Shown one piece after another: positions 1 through 5,819 of a stretch of 9,040 nt of DNA. Source of the stretch: Bacteroidales bacterium (GTDB lineage: Bacteria; Bacteroidota; Bacteroidia; Bacteroidales; Muribaculaceae); contig SFNC01000081.1 of the NCBI GenBank assembly GCA_004554255.1, positions 1 through 9,040 of the forward strand, read 5' to 3'. The position numbers were made by a program, and so were the translations under genes. How positions within the stretch are numbered: the first letter of the stretch is position 1; each line of letters begins with the position of its first letter. The notes beneath the pieces were generated by a model. That model did not search any database. It had not been told where the DNA came from and saw nothing but the letters and a program-made list of their open reading frames with translations.

Positions 1-18
1 CACATTACACCACGTTCC

Positions 19-50
19 TTGCGCTACATACCTGTTTTTTACTATCTTTG
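19..50 (+). promoter_or_regulatory. Bacteroidetes-type promoter for the small RNA unit
   Basis: A TTG at 19-21 is followed after 21 bp by TATCTTTG at 43-50, a full match to the Bacteroidetes primary sigma consensus TTG-N19-21-TAnnTTTG. Initiation would be expected a few bases past the final G, around 54-57. No good reading frame follows, which suggests the promoter serves a noncoding transcript. The consensus match is seen directly; its activity is inferred. Confidence 0.75.
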
Positions 51-55
51 TCTCC

Positions 56-245
56 GAATATGGAACCGAATTACATAACCCCTTTGCCGGACGCATATAA
101 ACAAGGGTACAAACTAAAATACTCCGGCGTTTCCAATCCGCCGGAGCCGAAATATCAATGGTGCCCGTCCGCCACAGACTCCCGCCCTCCAAAAAGAGAT
201 TCCCTTATAAAAGATGCCGTGCCAAAACTGACACAGCATCTTTTT
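56..245 (+). ncRNA. Candidate structured small RNA (about 190 nt, possibly 6S-like)
   Basis: This stretch lies between a consensus promoter and a strong terminator and has no credible coding frame; the only long frame runs through the terminator and antisense through the next gene. It folds into a plausible rod. A perfect 8-bp stem CTCCGGCG/CGCCGGAG (122-129 with 139-146) is capped by a 9-nt loop. An asymmetric internal loop of 11 and 14 nt follows, then GGGTAC/GTGCCC (105-110 with 161-166), then CGGAC/GTCCG (88-92 with 167-171), with a 12-nt A-rich bulge on the 5' side. The 3' end is the terminator stem at 209-217 and 236-244. Length and rod shape with an internal bubble recall 6S RNA, a regulator of the RNA polymerase holoenzyme found across bacteria. 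I cannot show homology, and the outermost 5'/3' closing stem is not clear. An unrelated trans-acting sRNA is equally possible. Confidence 0.5.
209..245. terminator. Bidirectional intrinsic terminator between convergent units
   Basis: AAAAGATGC (209-217) pairs with GCATCTTTT (236-244). The stem continues imperfectly inward with GTG/CAC and ends in T5 on the + strand. Read on the - strand, the same hairpin ends in TTTTA. It can therefore end both the rightward small RNA and the leftward gene at 278-577, whose stop codon lies about 33 bp away. Confidence 0.8.
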
Positions 246-277
246 GTTTCCGGATGGGCCTTTATGACAGACCATCA

Positions 278-577
278 TCATTTTTTAAATTTATTCAGCA
301 ACTCCGTTGCCTTGTCTGCTATGAAATCTCCGGCCTTCTCACTGTTTTCCAGAACCTTTTCCGTAACGTTATTCAACACCTCTTTTACTTTTGCCTTCTG
401 GTCGGCATACTTGTCTTTAGCCTCGGTAGCTGTTGCTTGGGCTTCCATATTTGCTATACGCTTTGCTTCCTGGTCCGGCTCGCGGGCGTTCTCTTTTGCT
501 GATGCCATATTGGCGTCAATAGCCTCTTTCTGCAATGTGGCGGTAGCCTTATTTACTGTGTCTGTCATAGTGTTCAT
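278..577 (-). CDS. Small highly charged helical protein of unknown function
   Basis: The product is 99 residues from the ATG at 577 (MNTMTDTV...); a second ATG at 568 would give 96 residues. A TTG nine bases of ATT repeats further out (595) is unlikely to be the start. The protein is almost entirely Ala, Lys, Glu, Asp, Asn and Gln. It has no signal peptide, membrane segment or cysteine and ends in LLNKFKK. Long stretches, for example residues about 10-95, look like a continuous amphipathic or coiled-coil helix with repeated AKE, EAK and KVKEVL patterns. This resembles LEA-like or YtxH/apolipoprotein-like stress proteins in composition only; I do not recognise a family. No consensus promoter is visible upstream, so it may depend on readthrough from the protease gene or use another sigma factor. 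It converges with the candidate small RNA on a shared terminator. Confidence 0.65.
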   Translation of the reverse strand: MNTMTDTVNKATATLQKEAIDANMASAKENAREPDQEAKRIANMEAQATATEAKDKYADQKAKVKEVLNNVTEKVLENSEKAGDFIADKATELLNKFKK

Positions 578-603
578 AATAATAATAATATTCAACGTTT
601 ATG

Positions 604-625
604 GGAAAAACGCCTTGCCCGGCGT
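604..625 (-). terminator. Possible second, weak terminator hairpin
   Basis: On the - strand ACGCC and GGCGT form a 5-bp stem around a GGGCAA loop, directly followed by a run of Ts. It lies downstream of the stronger hairpin at 656-695 and just upstream of the small gene starting at 577. It could be a back-up terminator for the protease transcript or a 5'-leader hairpin of the small gene. The short stem makes either reading tentative. Confidence 0.35.
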
Positions 626-655
626 CACAGTTCAGTTTCGGTTGTTAAGGTTCTA

Positions 656-695
656 TAAAAACGAGCCCGCAGGCTGTTTTCAGCAACCTGCGGGC
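656..695 (-). terminator. Intrinsic terminator of the C10 protease gene
   Basis: A perfect 9-bp GC-rich stem (GCCCGCAGG at 665-673 with CCTGCGGGC at 687-695) is followed on the - strand by CTCGTTTTTAT. It sits 58 bp past the protease stop codon. The + strand lacks a T tract after the hairpin, so it acts leftward. Confidence 0.85.
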
Positions 696-752
696 GGTTA
701 TTATTGGATTATCTGAAAGTTCTATTAACCTTCTACTTTCAGTGGTCAGTGC

Positions 753-3700
753 TTATTTTATTACTACCTTCTGGGCTTTGCCGTTGGCAATCTTGACGTA
801 AACACCGGGGACGAGGTTCTCGGCATCAACTCTGACACCCTTGAGGTCGAAGTAAGCGGCCTCTTCCTGGGCTTCGTCGGCGATGACATCTTCAATACCG
901 TCGGTAGCCGAAACTCTGAAGTTGATAGTATCCACGTAATCAAGTCCTGTGAAGAACGAATCGGCATCCAGTGTGAAGAGCGAAGCGCGGTAGTTATTGC
1001 CGGGAACCAGATTTTCGAGTGAGCCGAAGAATGTCATGCTCTCGGTGTCGCCCTTGGCGATGCTCTTGCGGTCGAATACTGCAATTGCGATCTGGTCTAC
1101 GTCAAACAGGCTTTCGGGGAAGATGAGTGCTACAAACTGTTCGTTGCAGTCTTCTTCTACAGCTTCCACCTCTATGTCGAAGCGGGCGTTGTCGGCGTCT
1201 ACAGAGTGAACATCAGACATTGTGAAGCTCTTGACGTTGTAGCGGCTTGAGTTCTTGCTCGAGCTTGAGCCGTTGATTGTCACGGAATAGGTCTTGTTGC
1301 CTACCACATAACCGTTGCCGTCGTTGTCTATAAACTGCAGGTAGTATGTTCCGGCCGGGTAAGTATCATACAGTTTGTTCGAGAACGTGATTGTCTTGGT
1401 ACCGTTCTTGGATACGGTCACGCTCTTGGAGGCCAGCCAGTCTACCAGGTTGCCGTTTGCATCAAAGAACTTGGGTTTAACCTTGGTGGTTACCGATGCT
1501 GCGGTTGTGTTCTTGAATGTAACCTTAAGTGTGCAGGTTGCGCCGAGTGTGAAGCCGGTGCTGGTGGTTACCGAGCTGATGGACAGCTTGGACGAACCGG
1601 TTGTAGTGTCGGACGATGCCGCGCTTACGGTTACCTGTTCGGGGGTGTTAAGGATGTAGTTGTCACCATCGGTGATAACCAGGTAGTATGTTCCGGCCGC
1701 GATGTCGGCGTCAAGTGTTCCCGATATGGTAGCCGTCTTGGTAGCATTCTGGCTTACTGTTACGGATGCCGAGCCGATTGTGGCGGCAATGCTGTAAGAC
1801 GAGCTGCTCTTGGTGCAGAGGTATGCCTTAACGGTTACAGACTGGCTGGTAGAATAGGTGTTCTTGACAACTGCCGATACTTTGCATGCCGCGCCGGCGG
1901 TGAAGCCTGTAGATGAGGTTGCGGAGGTAACGGTGATTTCGCCATCGGTAGACGAGCTTGAGGGCTCTACAATGGTGATTGTCTTGACATCGCTGATGAT
2001 GTTGTTGTCGCCATCGGCGATAAGTGCGTAGTATGTTCCGGCGGTAAGTGATGAGGGAACTGTGCCGCTGAAGGTAACAGACTTGGTGCTGTTCTGGGTC
2101 ACGCTTACTGTCTGCTCGCTGCCGATTGTGGCTTTGATGCTGTAGGACGAGCTGCTCTTGGTGCAGATATAAGCCTTGGCGGCTGTGCTCTTGGTGCTGG
2201 TATAGGTGTTCTTGAAGGTGGCCTTCATGCTTACGGCTTCACCGATTACGGGAGAGGTCGGGCTTACTGTCAGCGCGGATACGCCGAAGCTGCCTTCATC
2301 TGTGGTGCTGCCGGATGATGCGGCTACTACAGACACTTCCTTAATATCGGAGATAATGTAACCGTCCGAATTTGCGATAACAAGATAATATGTTCCTGCC
2401 GACAGCGATGAATCAATAGTACCGCTGTAGGTTACGGATTTTGTGGCTGATCCGCTGATGGTTACAGACTGTGCAGAGCCGATTGTGGCTGCAACGGAGT
2501 AGTTGCTGGTGCCCTTGGTGCAAAGGTATGCGGATGCAGATACGGTCTGCGAGCTGGTGTAGGTGTTCTTGAAGGTGGCCTTTACGCTAACGGATTCACC
2601 GATAACGGGAGAGGTGGGGGTGCAGCTGAGCGTCGATACGCTTACCTCGCCGCTGTCTGTGCTGCTGTCGGATGATGAGCCACTGCCGGTGGAGCAGCCG
2701 GCCGAGCCTACAGTCACGCTTGACGAACCTACTGTAACATTGTAGTAGTCATTGCTGCCATAGTGGGTCTTGAAGGGCTGCCATGAGCCGCTGCCTACTT
2801 TGTATACTAACGAGGCTTTATAGCTGCCGTTGGTTACAGAGGTGGGGATAGTGAGCGCAAGGCTGGCTGTGCCGTAACCGGGGTTTACTGTGCCGAGGCT
2901 GGTAGAGCCCACGTACTGTGTGCTACCGGAGGCGTTGGTAAGGGCCAGGCCTACGGTAAAGGACGCGGCGTAAGAACCCATGTTGTAGAATCCGCCGTTG
3001 GTGGCCTTGAATGTCAGTTTTTTAGACGATGCCGAGCAGGTAAGCGTACCTTCCACTGCAAGGTAACCTGTCGGTTTTACAGAACCGCTGACGGGCTTGC
3101 GGATGCCAAGGGTGGCGTCCTGCTGGGTGTTGTAACCGCCTGAGTAACCGCCGGCGCCCTGGCCGTCGGGATTCAGTGCGTTAAGCTTGAAGTAGCCGTC
3201 GTAGCTGTTGGACCAGCCCCAGTTGATGTGGAAATAACCGCTGGTGTTGTAGCCGTCGCAGACAAAGCAGTGACCGCCGCCGTTGGCAACACCGCAATAT
3301 ACCACGGGGCCTACATTCTTGAGGTTGTCATAAATCATTTCTTCCCACGCCTCGGTGGAGTAGTAGTCGCGGAATTCGGTGTGAGTGGCGTTGTCGTAGC
3401 CGAAGTTCTCCACCAGTGCGGGGGCAATGGCAAAGCTGGTGGCGCCCGAGCCGCCGTCCGAATCAACACCGTATTCCATATCCACGGCGTAACCGCAGGC
3501 CTTCATCAGCGTTGCGATTGCGGTGCGCTGGGCCGAGGTGCCGGAGCTGGCTGATGCATACTTGTCAAGCATGTTCGACCAGTCGAACGTTGTATTGGCA
3601 AAGTTCATTGACAGAGTCTGGTTTCCGCCCGACCATGTATATGAATTGGAGCCGATACCTTTAGAGGGATAGCTGTGATATTTCATTACCTGTGCCATAG

Positions 3701-4250
3701 CTGTGGCTACGCAACCGGTATAGGTTCTGGTGCCGTTCTTGGTGGGGCAAAGGTTGTTGTAAGGTGCGCCCTGGTCCCAGGCGGTGGCACACAGGGGAGA
3801 GATTGCTGTGCGGGTAGCGGTACGTTCCGCTGCCGATACTTTGCCGGGCAGCTCTACGCGGGCACGAACGTCTTTCACACGGATGCCCTTTGCCTGGTTG
3901 GATGAAGCATACTCAATTTCACGACTATATTCAGACAGCCACCATTTCATGGCGGGGGGCATGTCGTCGACATTGAACTCAGGATTGTCCACATAACCCA
4001 ACAGAGGTTCGGCAAGGTCGTCGGCACCCACGAAAATGGTGCGGCTGCCCTGATTGAAAATGTAATACGTGGGGGTGTTGTTGAGTGTCCCCGTCTTGAT
4101 AAGTTTGGTAGCGGTACCGGCTTTCGATACTGCTTTGGCTGAGCGGCCTTCATTCAGGCGGCTCAGAGCCTCGTCAGGACTCAGTGTGCGTGCGGTTGCG
4201 GTGGTAGCACCGAGTGCGATGACTGACGAAATGAGTAAAAACTTCTTCAT
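753..4250 (-). CDS. Secreted C10 (streptopain-like) cysteine protease with Ig-like repeats
   Basis: This is a 1165-residue secreted endopeptidase of the C10 family, whose relatives include SpeB and the Bacteroides Bfp proteases. Residues 1-20 are a Sec signal peptide with predicted cleavage after ATATA. Residues 21-about 149 match the C10 propeptide (RTLSPDEALSRL, then FVGADD and LLGYVDNPEF). The catalytic domain spans about 150-385. It shows the oxyanion Gln in WDQG (Q160), the nucleophile Cys180 in TGCVATAMAQVMKYH, His327 in GGGHCFVCDGY, and Asn343-Trp344 in HINWGW. All expected catalytic positions are intact. An Ig-like module (about 396-507), a Ser/Gly linker (518-535), four tandem Ig-like repeats (about 536-993) and another beta-rich domain (about 1004-1115) follow. 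The last 48 residues (YFDLKGVRV...PGVYVKIANGK..KVVIK) resemble type IX-type sorting tails common in this order; actual T9SS use is inferred. The ATG at 4250 is fixed by the signal peptide. It is monocistronic, with its own promoter and terminator. Confidence 0.93.
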   Translation of the reverse strand: MKKFLLISSVIALGATTATARTLSPDEALSRLNEGRSAKAVSKAGTATKLIKTGTLNNTPTYYIFNQGSRTIFVGADDLAEPLLGYVDNPEFNVDDMPPAMKWWLSEYSREIEYASSNQAKGIRVKDVRARVELPGKVSAAERTATRTAISPLCATAWDQGAPYNNLCPTKNGTRTYTGCVATAMAQVMKYHSYPSKGIGSNSYTWSGGNQTLSMNFANTTFDWSNMLDKYASASSGTSAQRTAIATLMKACGYAVDMEYGVDSDGGSGATSFAIAPALVENFGYDNATHTEFRDYYSTEAWEEMIYDNLKNVGPVVYCGVANGGGHCFVCDGYNTSGYFHINWGWSNSYDGYFKLNALNPDGQGAGGYSGGYNTQQDATLGIRKPVSGSVKPTGYLAVEGTLTCSASSKKLTFKATNGGFYNMGSYAASFTVGLALTNASGSTQYVGSTSLGTVNPGYGTASLALTIPTSVTNGSYKASLVYKVGSGSWQPFKTHYGSNDYYNVTVGSSSVTVGSAGCSTGSGSSSDSSTDSGEVSVSTLSCTPTSPVIGESVSVKATFKNTYTSSQTVSASAYLCTKGTSNYSVAATIGSAQSVTISGSATKSVTYSGTIDSSLSAGTYYLVIANSDGYIISDIKEVSVVAASSGSTTDEGSFGVSALTVSPTSPVIGEAVSMKATFKNTYTSTKSTAAKAYICTKSSSSYSIKATIGSEQTVSVTQNSTKSVTFSGTVPSSLTAGTYYALIADGDNNIISDVKTITIVEPSSSSTDGEITVTSATSSTGFTAGAACKVSAVVKNTYSTSQSVTVKAYLCTKSSSSYSIAATIGSASVTVSQNATKTATISGTLDADIAAGTYYLVITDGDNYILNTPEQVTVSAASSDTTTGSSKLSISSVTTSTGFTLGATCTLKVTFKNTTAASVTTKVKPKFFDANGNLVDWLASKSVTVSKNGTKTITFSNKLYDTYPAGTYYLQFIDNDGNGYVVGNKTYSVTINGSSSSKNSSRYNVKSFTMSDVHSVDADNARFDIEVEAVEEDCNEQFVALIFPESLFDVDQIAIAVFDRKSIAKGDTESMTFFGSLENLVPGNNYRASLFTLDADSFFTGLDYVDTINFRVSATDGIEDVIADEAQEEAAYFDLKGVRVDAENLVPGVYVKIANGKAQKVVIK
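1272..2645 (-). repeat. Four tandem Ig-like domain repeats inside the C10 protease
   Basis: Four units of about 105 residues with linkers lie at DNA 2328-2645, 1968-2285, 1620-1940 and 1272-1592, in protein order. Each carries a VKATFKNTYTS-like strand, an AYLCTKSSSSYSI-like strand, and a closing SAGTYYLVI.DGDNYI strand. Linkers are short and rich in Ser, Thr and Gly. The first three are closely alike; the fourth has lost the CTK segment (KPKFFDANGNLVDW). DNA identity is patchy: a 22-bp stretch coding for part of the CTKSSSSYS strand is exactly shared by 1798-1819 and 2146-2167. This pattern fits recent duplication or gene conversion. In related secreted proteases such modules act as spacers or carbohydrate/protein-binding domains; the role here is unknown. 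Confidence 0.85.
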
Positions 4251-4314
4251 TCGTTAAATCTTTTATAATTTAGAATTAATAATTGTTTCCTTTGATTTTT
4301 ATGCTTACGAGGCG

Positions 4315-4345
4315 CAAAATTACAACACTAATATGAATTATGCAA
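4315..4345 (-). promoter_or_regulatory. Bacteroidetes-type promoter of the C10 protease gene
   Basis: On the - strand a TTG (4343-4345) is followed after 20 bp by TAATTTTG (4315-4322), matching the TAnnTTTG consensus. Initiation near 4310 would give a leader of about 60 nt that is AT-rich and lacks a Shine-Dalgarno sequence, as is usual for this phylum. Confidence 0.8.
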
Positions 4346-4565
4346 CTTTTTGATAAAAAAAATTCAAATTTTCTTAATTTTAACAACACAACGTCTTTTT
4401 TTGCTTAGCGTTTGGCACGCCATATTTCTACGTCACGCTTCTGTCATTTTAGCATTTTGCAACTAACTACATCCATCTTTGGCTTATTTAACCGCCTCCA
4501 AATTACACCGACGCCCGACTTTTGCCGCTTTTTAAGAAAAAAAGCTCATATCAGCCCATTTAATA
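4346..4565. other. Divergent intergenic region, no gene seen
   Basis: This is the middle of the 353-bp gap between the protease and phosphoribosyltransferase starts. The left part is very AT-rich, with A and T runs at about 4347-4400; the rest is mixed. A small AT-rich hairpin (GCTTTTT/AAAAAGC, 4527-4533 with 4539-4545) lies just upstream of the rightward promoter. A + strand frame extends through here in phase with the downstream gene but begins with no family-like sequence. I see no operator I can name. Confidence 0.5.
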
Positions 4566-4596
4566 TTGTTTTTTTTATTTCAATTTGCTACCTTTG
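4566..4596 (+). promoter_or_regulatory. Bacteroidetes-type promoter of the PRT-HAD pair
   Basis: TTG at 4566-4568, a 20-bp spacer and TACCTTTG at 4589-4596 give a full consensus match. Only seven bases separate the -7 element from the ATG at 4604. The mRNA would therefore have almost no 5' leader. Confidence 0.82.
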
Positions 4597-4603
4597 CACT
4601 GTT

Positions 4604-5161
4604 ATGAGAGTTCTGACGCTGACACCGGATATTTTTCGCGAGCACTGCCTGAGGCTTCAGGCTGAGGCTGAGCTTTTCTGCCCGGACCTTATTGTTACCA
4701 TCGCACGCGGTGGCGATTTTGTAGGCGAGCTTATGTTCCCGGAGGTTACTCATATCAGTGTCAAACGACAACGGCCATCTACCGAAACCAAGCAGGACTT
4801 GGGATATCTGGCAAAATTCATACGCAAGCTCCCTGTTTGCTTACGAAATGCCATACGCATCACCGAATCGGCATGCACTTCCGCCGGAAAACACCCAGCC
4901 GCACCACTCTCCCTCGGCAATAAGGAAACGAATATTATCAGCAAGGCTTCGCGGATTCTGGTGGTGGACGACGCCGTAGACTCCGGCGCCACCCTCGCTG
5001 CCGTGATAGACGCCATAAACACCATCCCCGGCGATCGCACCGTAGCCTCGGCGGCGATAACTGTCACAAAACGCAACCCGCTGATTTCCCCCGACTACAC
5101 ATTATATAATAATAGAACCCTGGTGAGATTCCCCTGGTCAATGGATTATTCTGAAAAATGA
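4604..5161 (+). CDS. Type I phosphoribosyltransferase-domain protein
   Basis: The 185-residue protein has the type I PRTase signature: hydrophobic strand plus two acids plus glycine loop, ILVVDDAVDSGAT at 118-130, which binds the 5-phosphate and ribose hydroxyls of PRPP. An upstream PDLIVTIARGG (27-37) supplies the PPi loop, and SVKRQRPST (52-60) lies where the flexible loop region is expected. The C-terminal LVRFPWSMDY resembles the FPW(E) ending of xanthine/hypoxanthine-guanine PRTases, so a purine-base salvage role is the best guess. Substrate is not determined, and a regulatory or non-purine PRTase cannot be excluded. The protein is cytoplasmic, with no signal peptide. The ATG at 4604 is chosen because the PRTase fold begins there (LTPDIFREHCLRL) and the promoter lies immediately upstream; the frame extends further 5' but that part would be untranscribed. 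It overlaps the next gene by ATGA. Confidence 0.85.
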   Translation: MRVLTLTPDIFREHCLRLQAEAELFCPDLIVTIARGGDFVGELMFPEVTHISVKRQRPSTETKQDLGYLAKFIRKLPVCLRNAIRITESACTSAGKHPAAPLSLGNKETNIISKASRILVVDDAVDSGATLAAVIDAINTIPGDRTVASAAITVTKRNPLISPDYTLYNNRTLVRFPWSMDYSEK

Positions 5162-5751
5162 CACCCCAACGGAAATATATTATGGCCGTAGACCTCGACA
5201 ATACTCTTGTCCGGGGAAATACTTTACACATATATATAAAAGAGGGGCTGAAGCTCGCTTCCTTCCCCGACCGCCTCGCCATCCTCTGCTTACTGTCCCT
5301 GCGCCGGCTGAGGGTAATCAGCCACCGCACCATGAAATTCGGATGCCTCGGACGCATAGACGCTTCCGATCCCACGCTCAGACAAAGGTTCAAAAAACGT
5401 GTAAAAGCTCTGTTCAACCCCAAGGTCACGGAGATTATCCACAACTTCAACGGGACAGTACTTCTGGCCTCTGCCGCACCGGACGTTTACATCCCCTGGA
5501 TATGGAACGGCCCGTTTTTAGCTACGCGAACAACCGACAACCCGGATAAAGCCGAGCTCCGCGGACAGGCAAAGGCCGACGCCGTCGCCTTATATGCCCG
5601 AGAACACAACCTCTCTGTCTGCGATGTGATAACAGACCACAGCGACGATATCCCGCTGATGCAACTGCCCGAAGTGCGCGTTTTCCTCGTCAGCCCTACG
5701 CCCAAAACTTTGGCAAGACTGCCACAATTGCAGAATCTTACCATAATCTGA
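5158..5751 (+). CDS. HAD-superfamily phosphatase (HAD-IB / phosphoserine phosphatase-like)
   Basis: The 197-residue cytoplasmic hydrolase carries all four HAD motifs. Motif I is DLDNT with nucleophile D12 and acid/base D14. Motif II is Ser105 in VLLASAAPD. Motif III is Lys139 in GQAKADA. Motif IV is DHSDD at 160-164, which binds Mg2+. The alpha-helical insert between about 20 and 80 is a C1-type cap, as in the HAD-IB group of phosphoserine phosphatase-like enzymes that cleave small phosphomonoesters. The substrate is unknown. Its start codon overlaps the stop of the phosphoribosyltransferase (ATGA), so the two are probably translationally coupled and act in one pathway, for example nucleotide dephosphorylation beside base salvage; this is inference. 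A second Met at residue 9 is possible, but the overlap favours Met1. No promoter lies between the two genes. Confidence 0.85.
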   Translation: MTPQRKYIMAVDLDNTLVRGNTLHIYIKEGLKLASFPDRLAILCLLSLRRLRVISHRTMKFGCLGRIDASDPTLRQRFKKRVKALFNPKVTEIIHNFNGTVLLASAAPDVYIPWIWNGPFLATRTTDNPDKAELRGQAKADAVALYAREHNLSVCDVITDHSDDIPLMQLPEVRVFLVSPTPKTLARLPQLQNLTII

Positions 5752-5752
5752 T

Positions 5753-5783
5753 TTTGCCGATTGTCAAAAAATCGCTAAATTTG
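5753..5783 (+). promoter_or_regulatory. Bacteroidetes-type promoter of the amylase-nagA unit
   Basis: TTTG at 5753-5756, a 19-bp spacer and TAAATTTG at 5776-5783 match the consensus. It begins immediately after the HAD stop codon at 5751. Predicted initiation near 5788 leaves a leader of about 30 nt before the ATG at 5820. Confidence 0.8.
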
Positions 5784-5819
5784 CAATTAAGTTATTTAAC
5801 CAACATCAAATACCATTTT

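Noticed and set aside
578..595. TTG start adding NIIII to the small protein
   Set aside because: The added residues come from an ATT microsatellite-like leader, and two ATG codons lie immediately downstream.
48..716. 222-codon + strand frame at the left end
   Set aside because: It starts inside the promoter -7 region, runs through a strong terminator and then lies antisense to the small gene, with no recognisable domain.
4527..4545. AT-rich hairpin upstream of the PRT promoter as a terminator
   Set aside because: Only two GC pairs and no following T tract; no gene reads into it.
4412..4603. N-terminal extension of the phosphoribosyltransferase
   Set aside because: It lies upstream of and across the consensus promoter, and the family fold begins right at the ATG at 4604.
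5754..5819. In-frame upstream start (TTG) for the amylase
   Set aside because: It falls within the promoter, whereas the ATG at 5820 begins a textbook signal peptide.
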